Shown piece after piece: positions 1 to 6,991 of a stretch of 9,207 nucleotides of DNA. Source of the DNA: Prevotella sp. UBA3675. Its GTDB lineage: Bacteria; Bacteroidota; Bacteroidia; Bacteroidales; Bacteroidaceae. Location of the stretch: the NCBI GenBank assembly GCA_002372235.1, contig DFJI01000015.1, positions 1-9,207 of the forward strand, written 5' to 3'. The notes under the pieces are model-generated. The model was not told where the DNA came from. It ran no database searches and saw nothing but the letters and a program-made list of their open reading frames with translations. How positions within the stretch are numbered: position 1 is the first letter of the stretch; the number at the start of each line of letters is the position of its first letter. A program made the position numbers and the translations under genes.

Positions 1-328
1 CAATAGCCTTGGCCGAGTCAATCACACTGCCGCCTCCTACGGCAAGGATGAAGTCGATGTTCTCCTCCCTACAGAGCGCAATGCCCTTTTCCACCATAGA
101 TAGCAAGGGATTAGGGACCACGCCGCCCAGCTCCACATAACTAATGCCAGCCGCCTGCAGCATGGTGAAGATTTTGTCGAGCAAGCCCGAACGGCGAGCC
201 GAGCCTCCTCCATAGTGAACGAGCACTCGCTGGCCTCCATTCTCCTTTATCAGCTGAGCCAGCTGATCTTCCGAATTCCGTCCGAACACAATACGTGTCG
301 GAGCATAAAAATTAAAGTCTTTAATCAT
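1..328 (-). CDS. Iron-containing alcohol dehydrogenase / NAD(P)H-dependent aldehyde reductase, YqhD/BdhA-like (partial, C-terminus outside window)
   Basis: Reading the minus strand from an ATG at 328-326 gives 109 uninterrupted codons to the left edge. The N-terminus (MIKDFNFYAPTRIVFG) has the FNFYxPTRIVFG pattern typical of group III metal-dependent alcohol dehydrogenases such as E. coli YqhD and clostridial butanol dehydrogenases. Two glycine motifs are visible: YGGGS at residues 39-43 and AVGGGSVIDSAKAI at residues 96-109. By family knowledge these bind the NAD(P)H cofactor, and the Asp/His metal ligands lie further on, outside the window. The enzyme should be cytoplasmic and reduce aldehydes or oxidise alcohols; the substrate cannot be told. 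The start is fixed because a stop (TGA, in TATGACGCGATGA) closes the other nearby ATG frame and the family N-terminus begins here. It is divergent from the glycan operon, with 86 bases between start codons, and is probably not functionally linked to it. The family call is firm; the exact enzyme is not. Confidence 0.93.
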   Translation of the reverse strand, partial: MIKDFNFYAPTRIVFGRNSEDQLAQLIKENGGQRVLVHYGGGSARRSGLLDKIFTMLQAAGISYVELGGVVPNPLLSMVEKGIALCREENIDFILAVGGGSVIDSAKAI

Positions 329-355
329 CGCGTCATATTTTTTAATCAGCAGCTG

Positions 356-363
356 CAAAAATA
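356..363 (-). promoter_or_regulatory. Candidate Bacteroidota -7 promoter box for the alcohol dehydrogenase gene
   Basis: On the minus strand the sequence reads TATTTTTG, an exact match to the Bacteroidota -7 consensus TAnnTTTG. It sits 27 bases upstream of the ATG at 328, which would give a leader of roughly 20 bases. No good TTTG -33 box lies at the expected 19-21 base distance, so this is a moderate call. The rest of the 86-base divergent spacer (329-414) is A/T-rich, and I saw no convincing plus-strand TAnnTTTG box for the glycan operon. The nearest is TATTTTTT at 336-343, which lacks the final G. Confidence 0.45.
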
Positions 364-414
364 CAAAATATTCGCGATAAAACCACGTTATATAGTAAAC
401 ATTAACTGATTCTA

Positions 415-2403
415 ATGAAAGATGCGACACTGATTTCTGTTGTAACTCCTATATATAACGGCGCCCAATTCCTTAAAAGCGCTTACGACTGCCTTTGCCG
501 TCAGACTTATCGCCATTGGCAATGGGTGGTAGTGGATGACGGTTCGACCGACGACACCCACAGACTGATGAGAGCACTGAGTGATAGCGACCGGCGGGTG
601 AGATATACCTGGCAGCAGAACAGCGGCTCGGCCAAGCAGCCTCGCGACCGCGCTGTATTCCAGTCGAACGGCGACCTGATACTTCCGTTCGATATTGACG
701 ACCGTCTTGCCGACGACTACTTGCAGAAGATGCTGGAACGGCTGAATGAGACTGATGCCGACATTGTGTATCCACAGATGCTGTTCACCGACCTTGTCAC
801 GGGTGAAGTGACCGAAACATTGCCCGTTGCCGATTTCGACACAAGCCGCATCTATAAGGGAAGTGACCTGGTGAAAGAAACGATGCCTGAGTGGCGCATC
901 GGCTGCAACGGCGGACTCTATCGTAGGGAAATGTGGGTGAACATGTCGTGGCTTGAGGAGCATGAGCCCATCTGGACGTATTCAGACGAGGTGGATGAGC
1001 GCTATTACCTGATGAAGGCCAGCCGCGTGGCATTTTCAGAAGCCCAATACTTCTACCTCATCCACCAAGATTCTATCACAAACAAGATTTCGGCCAAGTT
1101 GTTTCACCTGCTGAAGAACAACACCCAACTGGCAAATCTGATGAAACAAAAGTTCGGTCGTGACAGCGAGGAATACCGGCTGGCTAACCAAAAAGTACTG
1201 AACGGTTGGCGCAGCATGATGGCCTACTATCTACAGCATTACGAGGAGCTGTTCGATGCTGACGGACAGATACAGACAGACCTCTCAGAAGCCTATGCCC
1301 AAATAGAGCCCTCGCTGCTGCCGATGAAAGACCGCATCCACTTTCTCTTCTTTTGCAACGAGCATCTGCTACAGGCGCTGATAGCGCTGAAATATTCGCC
1401 TAAGTGGCTGAAAGAGAAAATCATACAGCGCTTCTCAAATGAGAAATACCGCTTCAACGTAATACGAGAGCGCACTGAGCAGCTGACAAGACAGCAGATC
1501 AGCAAGAGCTATACCGAAGCCGGAGCGAAAAGTCACGTTGAACCGTATGCCGTCAGCATGTTCTGCGGCAACACAGCCAGTGGCGGATTGGTTGACCGTT
1601 TGCGTGGAGCCGTAAGCCTCTATGCCGCATGCAAAGAGGCCAATCGCCCTTTCCGCCTGTTTTTCACCCATCCCTTCCCCCTCACCGACTATCTGCAGCC
1701 CAATACATACGACTGGCGCATCAATGCCGACGAGGTGAGCTTTGCGCCCAGCCAGGTTCAGACCGTTGTACTGGACACGCAGACCGACGCCGAATGGGAA
1801 CGGGAGTGGCAACGCCAACAGTTTGCCAAGGCGCTGTGCAAAGAGCCCCGGTTGCAGCTTCATTTCTACAGCAATGCCATGTTCAGCTATGACGACGACT
1901 TCTCGGCTCTTTTCCATGAGCTGTTCAAGCCTTCAGACCGGCTACAGGAGAGTATCGACAACATTCTGAGAGAGACTGGAGGACGCTACCTCACTGTGTC
2001 GGCTCGTTTCTGCAACTTGCTCAACGACTTCAACGAAGAGACTTTCTCCGAGCCACTCTCCACCTCCGAACGGAAACAGCTGATTGCCGCCTGTATGGCT
2101 CAGGTGGAACGCATTCATCAGCAGAACAGCCAACTGCCCATCATCGTCTGCTCCGACAGCACCACTTTTGCCAACGAAGCCAAGACACTCAGCTATGTGA
2201 GCGTGATTCCTGGAAACGTATCGCACATTGGCAACGACACGGTCCGCTACTACCAATACTACGAGAAGACCTTCCTCGACTTCTACATCATCAGTCAGGC
2301 GCAGCGCGTATTCCTGCTTAGGGCGAAAGGCATGCACAACAGCGGATTTCCATACGCCGCAGCCCGAGTGGGCAAGAGACCCTACAAACTGGTGGACTTC
2401 TAA
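415..2403 (+). CDS. Two-domain glycosyltransferase: N-terminal GT2 plus C-terminal fucosyltransferase-like GT-B region
   Basis: This 662-residue protein is about twice the length of a usual GT2 enzyme. Residues 6-115 form a GT-A/GT2 nucleotide-sugar domain: SVVTPIYNG at 8-16, VVVDDGSTDD at 38-47, and a metal-binding DxD-type motif PFDIDD at 91-96 (most relatives have DADD or DSDD). The usual ARNxG motif is altered to PRDRA (76-80). SDEVDERY (190-197) is the likely acceptor/base region. Residues 230-370 form a charged, probably helical linker. From about 378 a second domain begins with FCGNTASGGLVDRLRG (383-398), which resembles the GLxDRLRG start of NodZ/FUT8/GT37-type fucosyltransferases. 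It continues with YLTVSARFCNLL (525-536), IIVCSDSTTFANEA (576-589) and KTFLDFYIISQA (618-629) followed by HNSGFPYAAARVGK (641-654), in the order expected for that fold. The fold assignment is inference; sugar and linkage are unknown. It has no signal peptide or clear membrane span and is probably cytoplasmic. It is first in the operon, 9 bases before the flippase, and has no clear ribosome binding site. Confidence 0.85.
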   Translation: MKDATLISVVTPIYNGAQFLKSAYDCLCRQTYRHWQWVVVDDGSTDDTHRLMRALSDSDRRVRYTWQQNSGSAKQPRDRAVFQSNGDLILPFDIDDRLADDYLQKMLERLNETDADIVYPQMLFTDLVTGEVTETLPVADFDTSRIYKGSDLVKETMPEWRIGCNGGLYRREMWVNMSWLEEHEPIWTYSDEVDERYYLMKASRVAFSEAQYFYLIHQDSITNKISAKLFHLLKNNTQLANLMKQKFGRDSEEYRLANQKVLNGWRSMMAYYLQHYEELFDADGQIQTDLSEAYAQIEPSLLPMKDRIHFLFFCNEHLLQALIALKYSPKWLKEKIIQRFSNEKYRFNVIRERTEQLTRQQISKSYTEAGAKSHVEPYAVSMFCGNTASGGLVDRLRGAVSLYAACKEANRPFRLFFTHPFPLTDYLQPNTYDWRINADEVSFAPSQVQTVVLDTQTDAEWEREWQRQQFAKALCKEPRLQLHFYSNAMFSYDDDFSALFHELFKPSDRLQESIDNILRETGGRYLTVSARFCNLLNDFNEETFSEPLSTSERKQLIAACMAQVERIHQQNSQLPIIVCSDSTTFANEAKTLSYVSVIPGNVSHIGNDTVRYYQYYEKTFLDFYIISQAQRVFLLRAKGMHNSGFPYAAARVGKRPYKLVDF

Positions 2404-2412
2404 ACACGACCG

Positions 2413-3930
2413 ATGCTCATGAATACCGCGCAACAGACCACCAGCAGCTATCGCAAGATAGTATCGAGTACAGCCATCTTCGGCGGAGCCCAGTTCATGA
2501 ACATCATCATGAACCTTGTGCGCGGCAAGCTCGTGGCCTTTCTGCTCCACTCCACCGGCATGGGCATCATGTCGCTATTGCAGAATGCTGCCAACACCAT
2601 TCAGCAGTTTTCACTTCTGGGCATCAACATCTCTGCCGTCAGGCACATCTCACAGGTTGAGCAGGAAGGCAGGGAAGAGGCTTTGTCGGCCTCAGTCAGG
2701 ATGGTACGCATGCTCATCTTTGCCGCCTCATGTCTGGGACTTCTGTTCACTCTCGTCTTCTCGCCCCTCATGTCGAAGCTGTCATTTGGCACGATAAACT
2801 ATGTGTCACTCTTCCTGCTGCTCAGCCTGTCAGTGTTCTTCAACGTGATGAGTACAGGCGAGATGGCCGTCATGCAGGGGCTGCATCGCTACAAGCAGCT
2901 GGCTTTCTGCTCCATCGTCCCGGCAGTCTGCGGTCTGCTCGTCAGCATTCCCATCTACTACTTCTGGGGAGTTCAGGGCATCGTGCCGGCCATGATCGTC
3001 TCAGGCATCATCTACTATGCAGCCATCCGCTTCTATTCCTATCGCGAACCGTTGCATCTGCGGAAGTCGCGCCCCTCGTTTCGCGCCATCTGGACTGAGG
3101 GACATGAGATTATTCAGTTCGGACTGGTCATGACCTTCGGCACGGTCGTGGGAGCCATCACCACATACGCGCTCACCGCCTTCGTCAGCAACATGGGGTC
3201 GGTGAGCGACGTAGGTTTCTATCAGGCCGCCAATTTCATCACCATGCAGTACATCAGCATGATTTTCACGGCTATGGCTACCGACTTCTACCCTCGCCTT
3301 TCAGCCATCATAGGTCAGAAGACAGAAGCCCATCAGCTGGTCAACCAGCAGACCGAGGTGGTGCTTCTCATTGTGACGCCTCTCTCCATGCTCATGATTC
3401 TCACGGCTCCGTTGCTAATCAGCATCCTGCTCACCAACGAGTTCCAGCCCATCCGCACTATCGTCTATTACATGGGACTGGCGGGCATCTTCAAGGCCCT
3501 GTGCTTCCCTATGGACTACATTGCCTATGCCAAGGGCGACAAGAAGTACATTCTCTGGATTGAGACCGTCTGGGGCAATGCCAAGACCTTTACCGTCATT
3601 GCCCTGTTCTACTATTTCTTCGGACTCGACGGACTCGGCTATGGTGCGCTTTGCTCTGCTGTAGTCGATGTGATCGTCAGCATTCTTCTCACCCGATGGC
3701 GCTACGGCTTCCAGCTGTCGGCTCCTGTACTCCGACTACTAACAGTCATGCTCACGCTCGCTGCTGCATGTTTCATGGCCACATTCATCACCTCGACCTC
3801 CCTCAGCTACGCCATCATGTCGCTGGCCACAGGCACCTGCATTGCCTACAGTCTGATTGGTCTGAACCGACGGCTCGACTTGCGAGCCATCGCCCAACGC
3901 TTGCGAAAGAAAGGACACGCCAACGAATAA
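2413..3930 (+). CDS. Wzx-type lipid-linked oligosaccharide flippase (MOP superfamily)
   Basis: This 505-residue protein is strongly hydrophobic, with about 12-14 likely membrane helices. They include residues around 18-40, 45-70, 100-120, 129-147, 165-183, 188-206, 236-258, 316-340, 348-370, 385-403, 408-427, 439-459 and 466-484. Length and layout fit Wzx/RfbX polysaccharide exporters, which move undecaprenyl-pyrophosphate-linked repeat units from the inner to the outer face of the cytoplasmic membrane. The N-terminal SSTAIFGGAQFMNIIMNLVR (18-37), with an Arg at the end of the first helix, is typical of O-antigen translocases. The tail (485-505) is basic and cytoplasmic. Two in-frame ATGs are possible, at 2413 and 2419; the second gives MNTAQQ and neither has a clear Shine-Dalgarno sequence. 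It lies between glycosyltransferase genes with gaps of 9 and 7 bases, so co-transcription is very likely. The substrate is presumably the glycan built by its neighbours. I am confident of the family, not of the substrate. Confidence 0.9.
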   Translation: MLMNTAQQTTSSYRKIVSSTAIFGGAQFMNIIMNLVRGKLVAFLLHSTGMGIMSLLQNAANTIQQFSLLGINISAVRHISQVEQEGREEALSASVRMVRMLIFAASCLGLLFTLVFSPLMSKLSFGTINYVSLFLLLSLSVFFNVMSTGEMAVMQGLHRYKQLAFCSIVPAVCGLLVSIPIYYFWGVQGIVPAMIVSGIIYYAAIRFYSYREPLHLRKSRPSFRAIWTEGHEIIQFGLVMTFGTVVGAITTYALTAFVSNMGSVSDVGFYQAANFITMQYISMIFTAMATDFYPRLSAIIGQKTEAHQLVNQQTEVVLLIVTPLSMLMILTAPLLISILLTNEFQPIRTIVYYMGLAGIFKALCFPMDYIAYAKGDKKYILWIETVWGNAKTFTVIALFYYFFGLDGLGYGALCSAVVDVIVSILLTRWRYGFQLSAPVLRLLTVMLTLAAACFMATFITSTSLSYAIMSLATGTCIAYSLIGLNRRLDLRAIAQRLRKKGHANE

Positions 3931-3937
3931 TCACGTC

Positions 3938-4870
3938 ATGACAACTCTGAGTATCATCATCCCCGTCTATTGCGTAGAGAAATCGCTCGACCGATGTCTC
4001 CAGAGCATCGTGCAGCAATCGTTCACCGACTGGGAGGCCATTCTCGTTGACGACGGCTCACCGGATCGTTGTCCGGCAATCTGCGACGCATGGGCAAAGC
4101 GCGAGTCTCGCATCACCGTGATCCATAAGGCCAACGGGGGCTTGAGCGATGCCAGAAATGCAGGAATCGACATTGCCAAGGGCGACTACATCACATTTGT
4201 TGACTCAGATGACTTCATAGCCCCCGACACCTATCTGCCGCTCATGCAGCAGTTGGCCAAGCGCCCCGAAATCGACATTCTGGAGTATTCGCTCATCTGT
4301 CAATATGGCTCCCCACAAGAAAAGAAGATAGTGTTCGGCAACTGCGCTTATACCGACCTGCGCACCTATTGGCTCGACGGACAGGCCTATCAGCATTCCT
4401 ATGCTTGTAACAAGCTGTTCCGCCGTTCACTATTCGACGAAGTAAGGTTTCCCAAAGGAACAGTCTTTGAAGACCTCCACACTTTGCCGCTATTGCTGGA
4501 GCACGCCCGTCTCACAGTCACCACCTCACTGGGTCTCTACTACTACTGCGCCAATAGTGAAGGCATCACCCATCGGGCCTCTGGTTCTGAACTGAAGATG
4601 CTCCTGCAAGGGCATATTATCATGTACGACAAACTGAACTTGCAGCATAGTGCCACCGAGGAAGCTTACTACATGCACATACTGAACATTCAGCTCTCTA
4701 CCAGCCTGCTGACAGGTGAACCGCCACAACTACCCGACAGGAAAATCATCCATCCGCTTCAATTAGAAAGTAACTCAGCAAAGATTAAAGCCATATCACT
4801 CAATCTTTTAGGAATCAACAATTTATGCAGAATATACAGAATCCTATTCCGAATGAAGAAGCCCCGTTAG
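3938..4870 (+). CDS. GT2 family glycosyltransferase
   Basis: This is a 310-residue cytoplasmic or membrane-associated enzyme that should transfer a sugar from a nucleotide-sugar donor to the growing lipid-linked glycan. The GT-A signatures are complete: LSIIIPVY (4-11), AILVDDGSPD (34-43), NGGLSDARNAG (66-76), and the metal-binding FVDSDD (87-92). EDLHT (178-182) follows FPKGTVF and is in the place of the usual ED acceptor/base motif. YACNKLFRR (155-163) is typical of Bacteroidota surface-polysaccharide GT2 enzymes. The C-terminus from about residue 250 is more A/T-rich in codons and ends with a basic stretch (RIYRILFRMKKPR) that may contact the membrane. The ATG at 3938 is 7 bases after the flippase stop. 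Its 3' end overlaps the next frame by 46 bases if that gene starts at its ATG. Donor and linkage cannot be read from the sequence. Confidence 0.92.
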   Translation: MTTLSIIIPVYCVEKSLDRCLQSIVQQSFTDWEAILVDDGSPDRCPAICDAWAKRESRITVIHKANGGLSDARNAGIDIAKGDYITFVDSDDFIAPDTYLPLMQQLAKRPEIDILEYSLICQYGSPQEKKIVFGNCAYTDLRTYWLDGQAYQHSYACNKLFRRSLFDEVRFPKGTVFEDLHTLPLLLEHARLTVTTSLGLYYYCANSEGITHRASGSELKMLLQGHIIMYDKLNLQHSATEEAYYMHILNIQLSTSLLTGEPPQLPDRKIIHPLQLESNSAKIKAISLNLLGINNLCRIYRILFRMKKPR

Positions 4871-5823
4871 TGAGCTTTATCATTCCCTATTATAACCTGC
4901 CCACCGACATGCTTCGGGAGTGTATCGACAGCATTCTCTCGCTTTCGCTTCGGTCTTCTGAGCGCGAAATCATCATCATCGACGACGGTTCCGACAAGAG
5001 TCCCATTCAAGAACTATGCGACAACAGCCCGATTGACGAGATAATCTACATCCGACAGAAGAACGGCGGATTGAGCGTAGCCCGAAACACGGGCATCCGA
5101 ATGGCCAGGGGAAAGTTCCTGCAATTCATCGATGCTGACGATCTGCTGCTCAGAGTGCCCTACGAGCATTGTCTCGACATTGCCCGATACCAGCCTGCCG
5201 ACCTAATTCTCTTCAATCATACCGGTAAATCAGAAGATAAACTTTCAGACTATCATGACGAAGAGCCAGCCAGCGGAACCGACTATATGCGGCACCACAA
5301 TCTGCACGGCACCGCTTGTGGCTATCTGTTCAAGAAGTCTGTACTGGGCGATCTGCGGTTCACGCCGGACATCTACCATGAGGACGAAGAGTTCACCCCA
5401 CAGCTGCTTATCAGAGCCGAACGGGTGATAGCCACCGATGCCAAAGCCTACTTCTACCGAGAGCGCCCCGACTCCATCATCACTTCTACCAATGTGCGCC
5501 ACAAGCTGAAACGCATCAACGACTTCAAAGCCGTGATTGTCAAACTGCAAACACTGGCCGACACGCTACCATCCAATGACAAAATGGCCATGCAGCGACG
5601 AGTGGCACAGCTCACGATGGACTTCATCTACAAGGTGATCGTAGAGACGCGCAACCATCACTATCTGGAGCGACAGGTGAATGACCTCCACAAGCTGGGG
5701 CTGTTTCCATTGCCCGACAAAGACTACTCTACAAAATACACCTGGTTCCGCCGTCTCACCAACTCGAAGGCCGGCCTTGCGCTACTCATGAAAATGCTGC
5801 CTTTGATGTCAAAAGAAAGATAA
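4825..5823 (+). CDS. GT2 family glycosyltransferase
   Basis: Counted from the ATG at 4825, this is a 332-residue GT2 enzyme. Visible motifs are VSFIIPYYN (16-24), IIIIDDGSD (49-57), NGGLSVARNTG (80-90), the metal-binding FIDADD (101-106), and HEDEEF (185-190) as the acceptor/base region. ACGYLFKKS (164-172) matches the CxKLFxR-like position of the neighbouring GT2. The start is uncertain. The ATG at 4825 overlaps the upstream gene by 46 bases and adds 15 residues before the first beta strand. A GTG at 4870 overlaps the upstream TAG by one base and would give the compact N-terminus usual for the family. Either way translation is likely coupled to the gene before. The stop overlaps the next ATG (TAATG). 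Its sequence differs clearly from the other GT2 enzymes here, so it probably adds a different residue to the same glycan. Donor sugar unknown. Confidence 0.92.
   Translation: MQNIQNPIPNEEAPLVSFIIPYYNLPTDMLRECIDSILSLSLRSSEREIIIIDDGSDKSPIQELCDNSPIDEIIYIRQKNGGLSVARNTGIRMARGKFLQFIDADDLLLRVPYEHCLDIARYQPADLILFNHTGKSEDKLSDYHDEEPASGTDYMRHHNLHGTACGYLFKKSVLGDLRFTPDIYHEDEEFTPQLLIRAERVIATDAKAYFYRERPDSIITSTNVRHKLKRINDFKAVIVKLQTLADTLPSNDKMAMQRRVAQLTMDFIYKVIVETRNHHYLERQVNDLHKLGLFPLPDKDYSTKYTWFRRLTNSKAGLALLMKMLPLMSKER
4870..4872 (+). promoter_or_regulatory. Alternative GTG start for the second stand-alone GT2 gene
   Basis: The upstream stop TAG (4868-4870) shares its final G with an in-frame GTG that would begin translation directly at VSFIIPYYN. 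This one-base stop/start overlap is the kind used for translational reinitiation, and the last gene pair of the operon uses a similar one-base junction. There is a purine-rich stretch (GAATGAAGAAG) just upstream. It competes with the ATG at 4825, and I cannot decide between them from sequence alone. Confidence 0.35.
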
Positions 5824-6923
5824 TGCGAATACTGTTGATAGGCGAATATAGCAATGTGCATGCCACCTTAGCCAAGGGTCTGCGCACATTAGGACACGAG
5901 GTGACTGTCGTTTCGAACGGAGATTTCTGGAAAAATTATCCTCGCGACATCGACGTAGCCCGTCCCGAAGGCCGTTTGGGCGGCGTGCGTCTGCTGCTCA
6001 AAGTGTGGAGCCTGCTGCCCCGTCTGCGCGGCTACGACGTGGTGCAGCTCATCAACCCCATGTTTCTCGAGCTGAAAGCCGAGCGTCTGTTTCTCATCTA
6101 CCGATACCTGCGCCGACATAACAATCACATGGTGCTGTGCGCCATGGGCATGGACTACTACTGGGTGAGCGAGTGTACCTTCAACAAGCCGCTGCGCTAT
6201 AGCGACTTCAACTTCGGCCCGAATCTTCGCACCGACGAGCCAGCCGTCAGGGAGCAACGCGACTGGCTGGGCACTCCCAAAGAGCAACTGAACAGGATGA
6301 TAGCCGGCAACTGCGACGGCATTGCAGCCGGTCTCTACGAAGACTACGTGTGCTATGCCCCCCACTTCAATCAAAAGACTCGCTTCATTCCCCTTCCCAT
6401 TGACCTGCCTTCCGCCTCGGCCCCATCCTTCGAAGCGCCTCAGAAAGTGCGTATCTTCATTGGCATCAGCAAGAACCGCAGCCAATACAAAGGCACCGAC
6501 ATCATGCTCCGCGCAGCCGAAGACGTAATCAGAAAGCATCCTGACAGTGCCATACTCATGAAGGCCGAGGGCGTGCCTTTCGGAGAATACAAGAAGATGA
6601 TGGACGGAGCCGACGTTATTCTCGACCAGCTCTACAGCTACACTCCCTCCATGAATCCCTTGCTGGCCATGTCGAAAGGCATCATCTGTGTGGGAGGCGG
6701 CGAGCCCGAAAACTATGAGATATTAGGCGAGCACGAGTTGCGCCCCATCATCAACGTGGAACCCAACTACGACAGCGTGTTTCAGCAACTGGAGCAACTG
6801 GTGCTGCATCCCGAACGCATTCCTGAGTTGAAACGCCAGAGCATAGAATACGTGAAGCGACATCACGACCATCTGAAAGTAGCTCGCCAATACGAGACCT
6901 TCTACTTGTCTATGGGCAAATAA
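5823..6923 (+). CDS. GT4-like (GT-B fold) glycosyltransferase
   Basis: This 366-residue protein has a GT-B layout. An N-terminal Rossmann-type acceptor half starts MRILLIGEYSNVHATLAKGL (1-20), with a Gly/Glu loop and then LGHEVTVVSNGD (23-34) and YDVVQLINP (71-79). A C-terminal donor half begins with VRIFIGISKNRSQYKGTDIM (209-228), the family's strand followed by the K-G-x-D loop. Next come MKAEGVPFGEY (246-256), ADVILDQL (263-270), and LLAMSKGIICVGGGEPENYE (280-299). Where canonical GT4 enzymes have the first Glu of the E-x7-E donor motif (LEAMA.G), this protein has Leu (LLAMSKG), so donor binding may differ. The ATG overlaps the preceding stop by one base (TAATG), showing operon membership and likely coupled translation. 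It is the last gene of the operon; its TAA stop begins the A-tract flanking the terminator hairpin. It likely acts on the cytoplasmic face of the inner membrane. Sugar specificity is unknown. Confidence 0.87.
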   Translation: MRILLIGEYSNVHATLAKGLRTLGHEVTVVSNGDFWKNYPRDIDVARPEGRLGGVRLLLKVWSLLPRLRGYDVVQLINPMFLELKAERLFLIYRYLRRHNNHMVLCAMGMDYYWVSECTFNKPLRYSDFNFGPNLRTDEPAVREQRDWLGTPKEQLNRMIAGNCDGIAAGLYEDYVCYAPHFNQKTRFIPLPIDLPSASAPSFEAPQKVRIFIGISKNRSQYKGTDIMLRAAEDVIRKHPDSAILMKAEGVPFGEYKKMMDGADVILDQLYSYTPSMNPLLAMSKGIICVGGGEPENYEILGEHELRPIINVEPNYDSVFQQLEQLVLHPERIPELKRQSIEYVKRHHDHLKVARQYETFYLSMGK

Positions 6924-6972
6924 AAAAAGAAGGCTGCGCTCGATGTATGAGTACAGCCTTCAGTCGTTTTTT
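6921..6972. terminator. Bidirectional intrinsic terminator between the glycan operon and rpsP
   Basis: GAAGGCTG (6929-6936) pairs perfectly with CAGCCTTC (6954-6961). After a C/A mismatch the stem continues for four pairs including one G-T (6938-6941 with 6949-6952), leaving a 7-base loop. On the minus strand the stem is followed at once by seven Ts (6928-6922), a strong terminator for rpsP. On the plus strand the stem is followed by AGTCG and then six Ts (6967-6972), a somewhat weaker terminator for the glycosyltransferase operon. The two genes converge here, 68 bases apart, so one shared hairpin is expected. Confidence 0.85.
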
Positions 6973-6991
6973 GCTTGAAAGCTTCGAACTC

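Noticed and set aside
1942..2550. Long minus-strand open frame (202 codons) across the end of the fusion gene and the start of the flippase gene
   Set aside because: It lies opposite two well-supported genes, its protein resembles no family I know, and it spans a gene junction. It is a reading-frame shadow in moderately GC-rich DNA.
5889..6539. Minus-strand open frame of 216 codons opposite the GT4-like gene
   Set aside because: The plus-strand protein has clear GT-B motifs and operon junctions; the antisense translation has no recognisable domain and no start signals.
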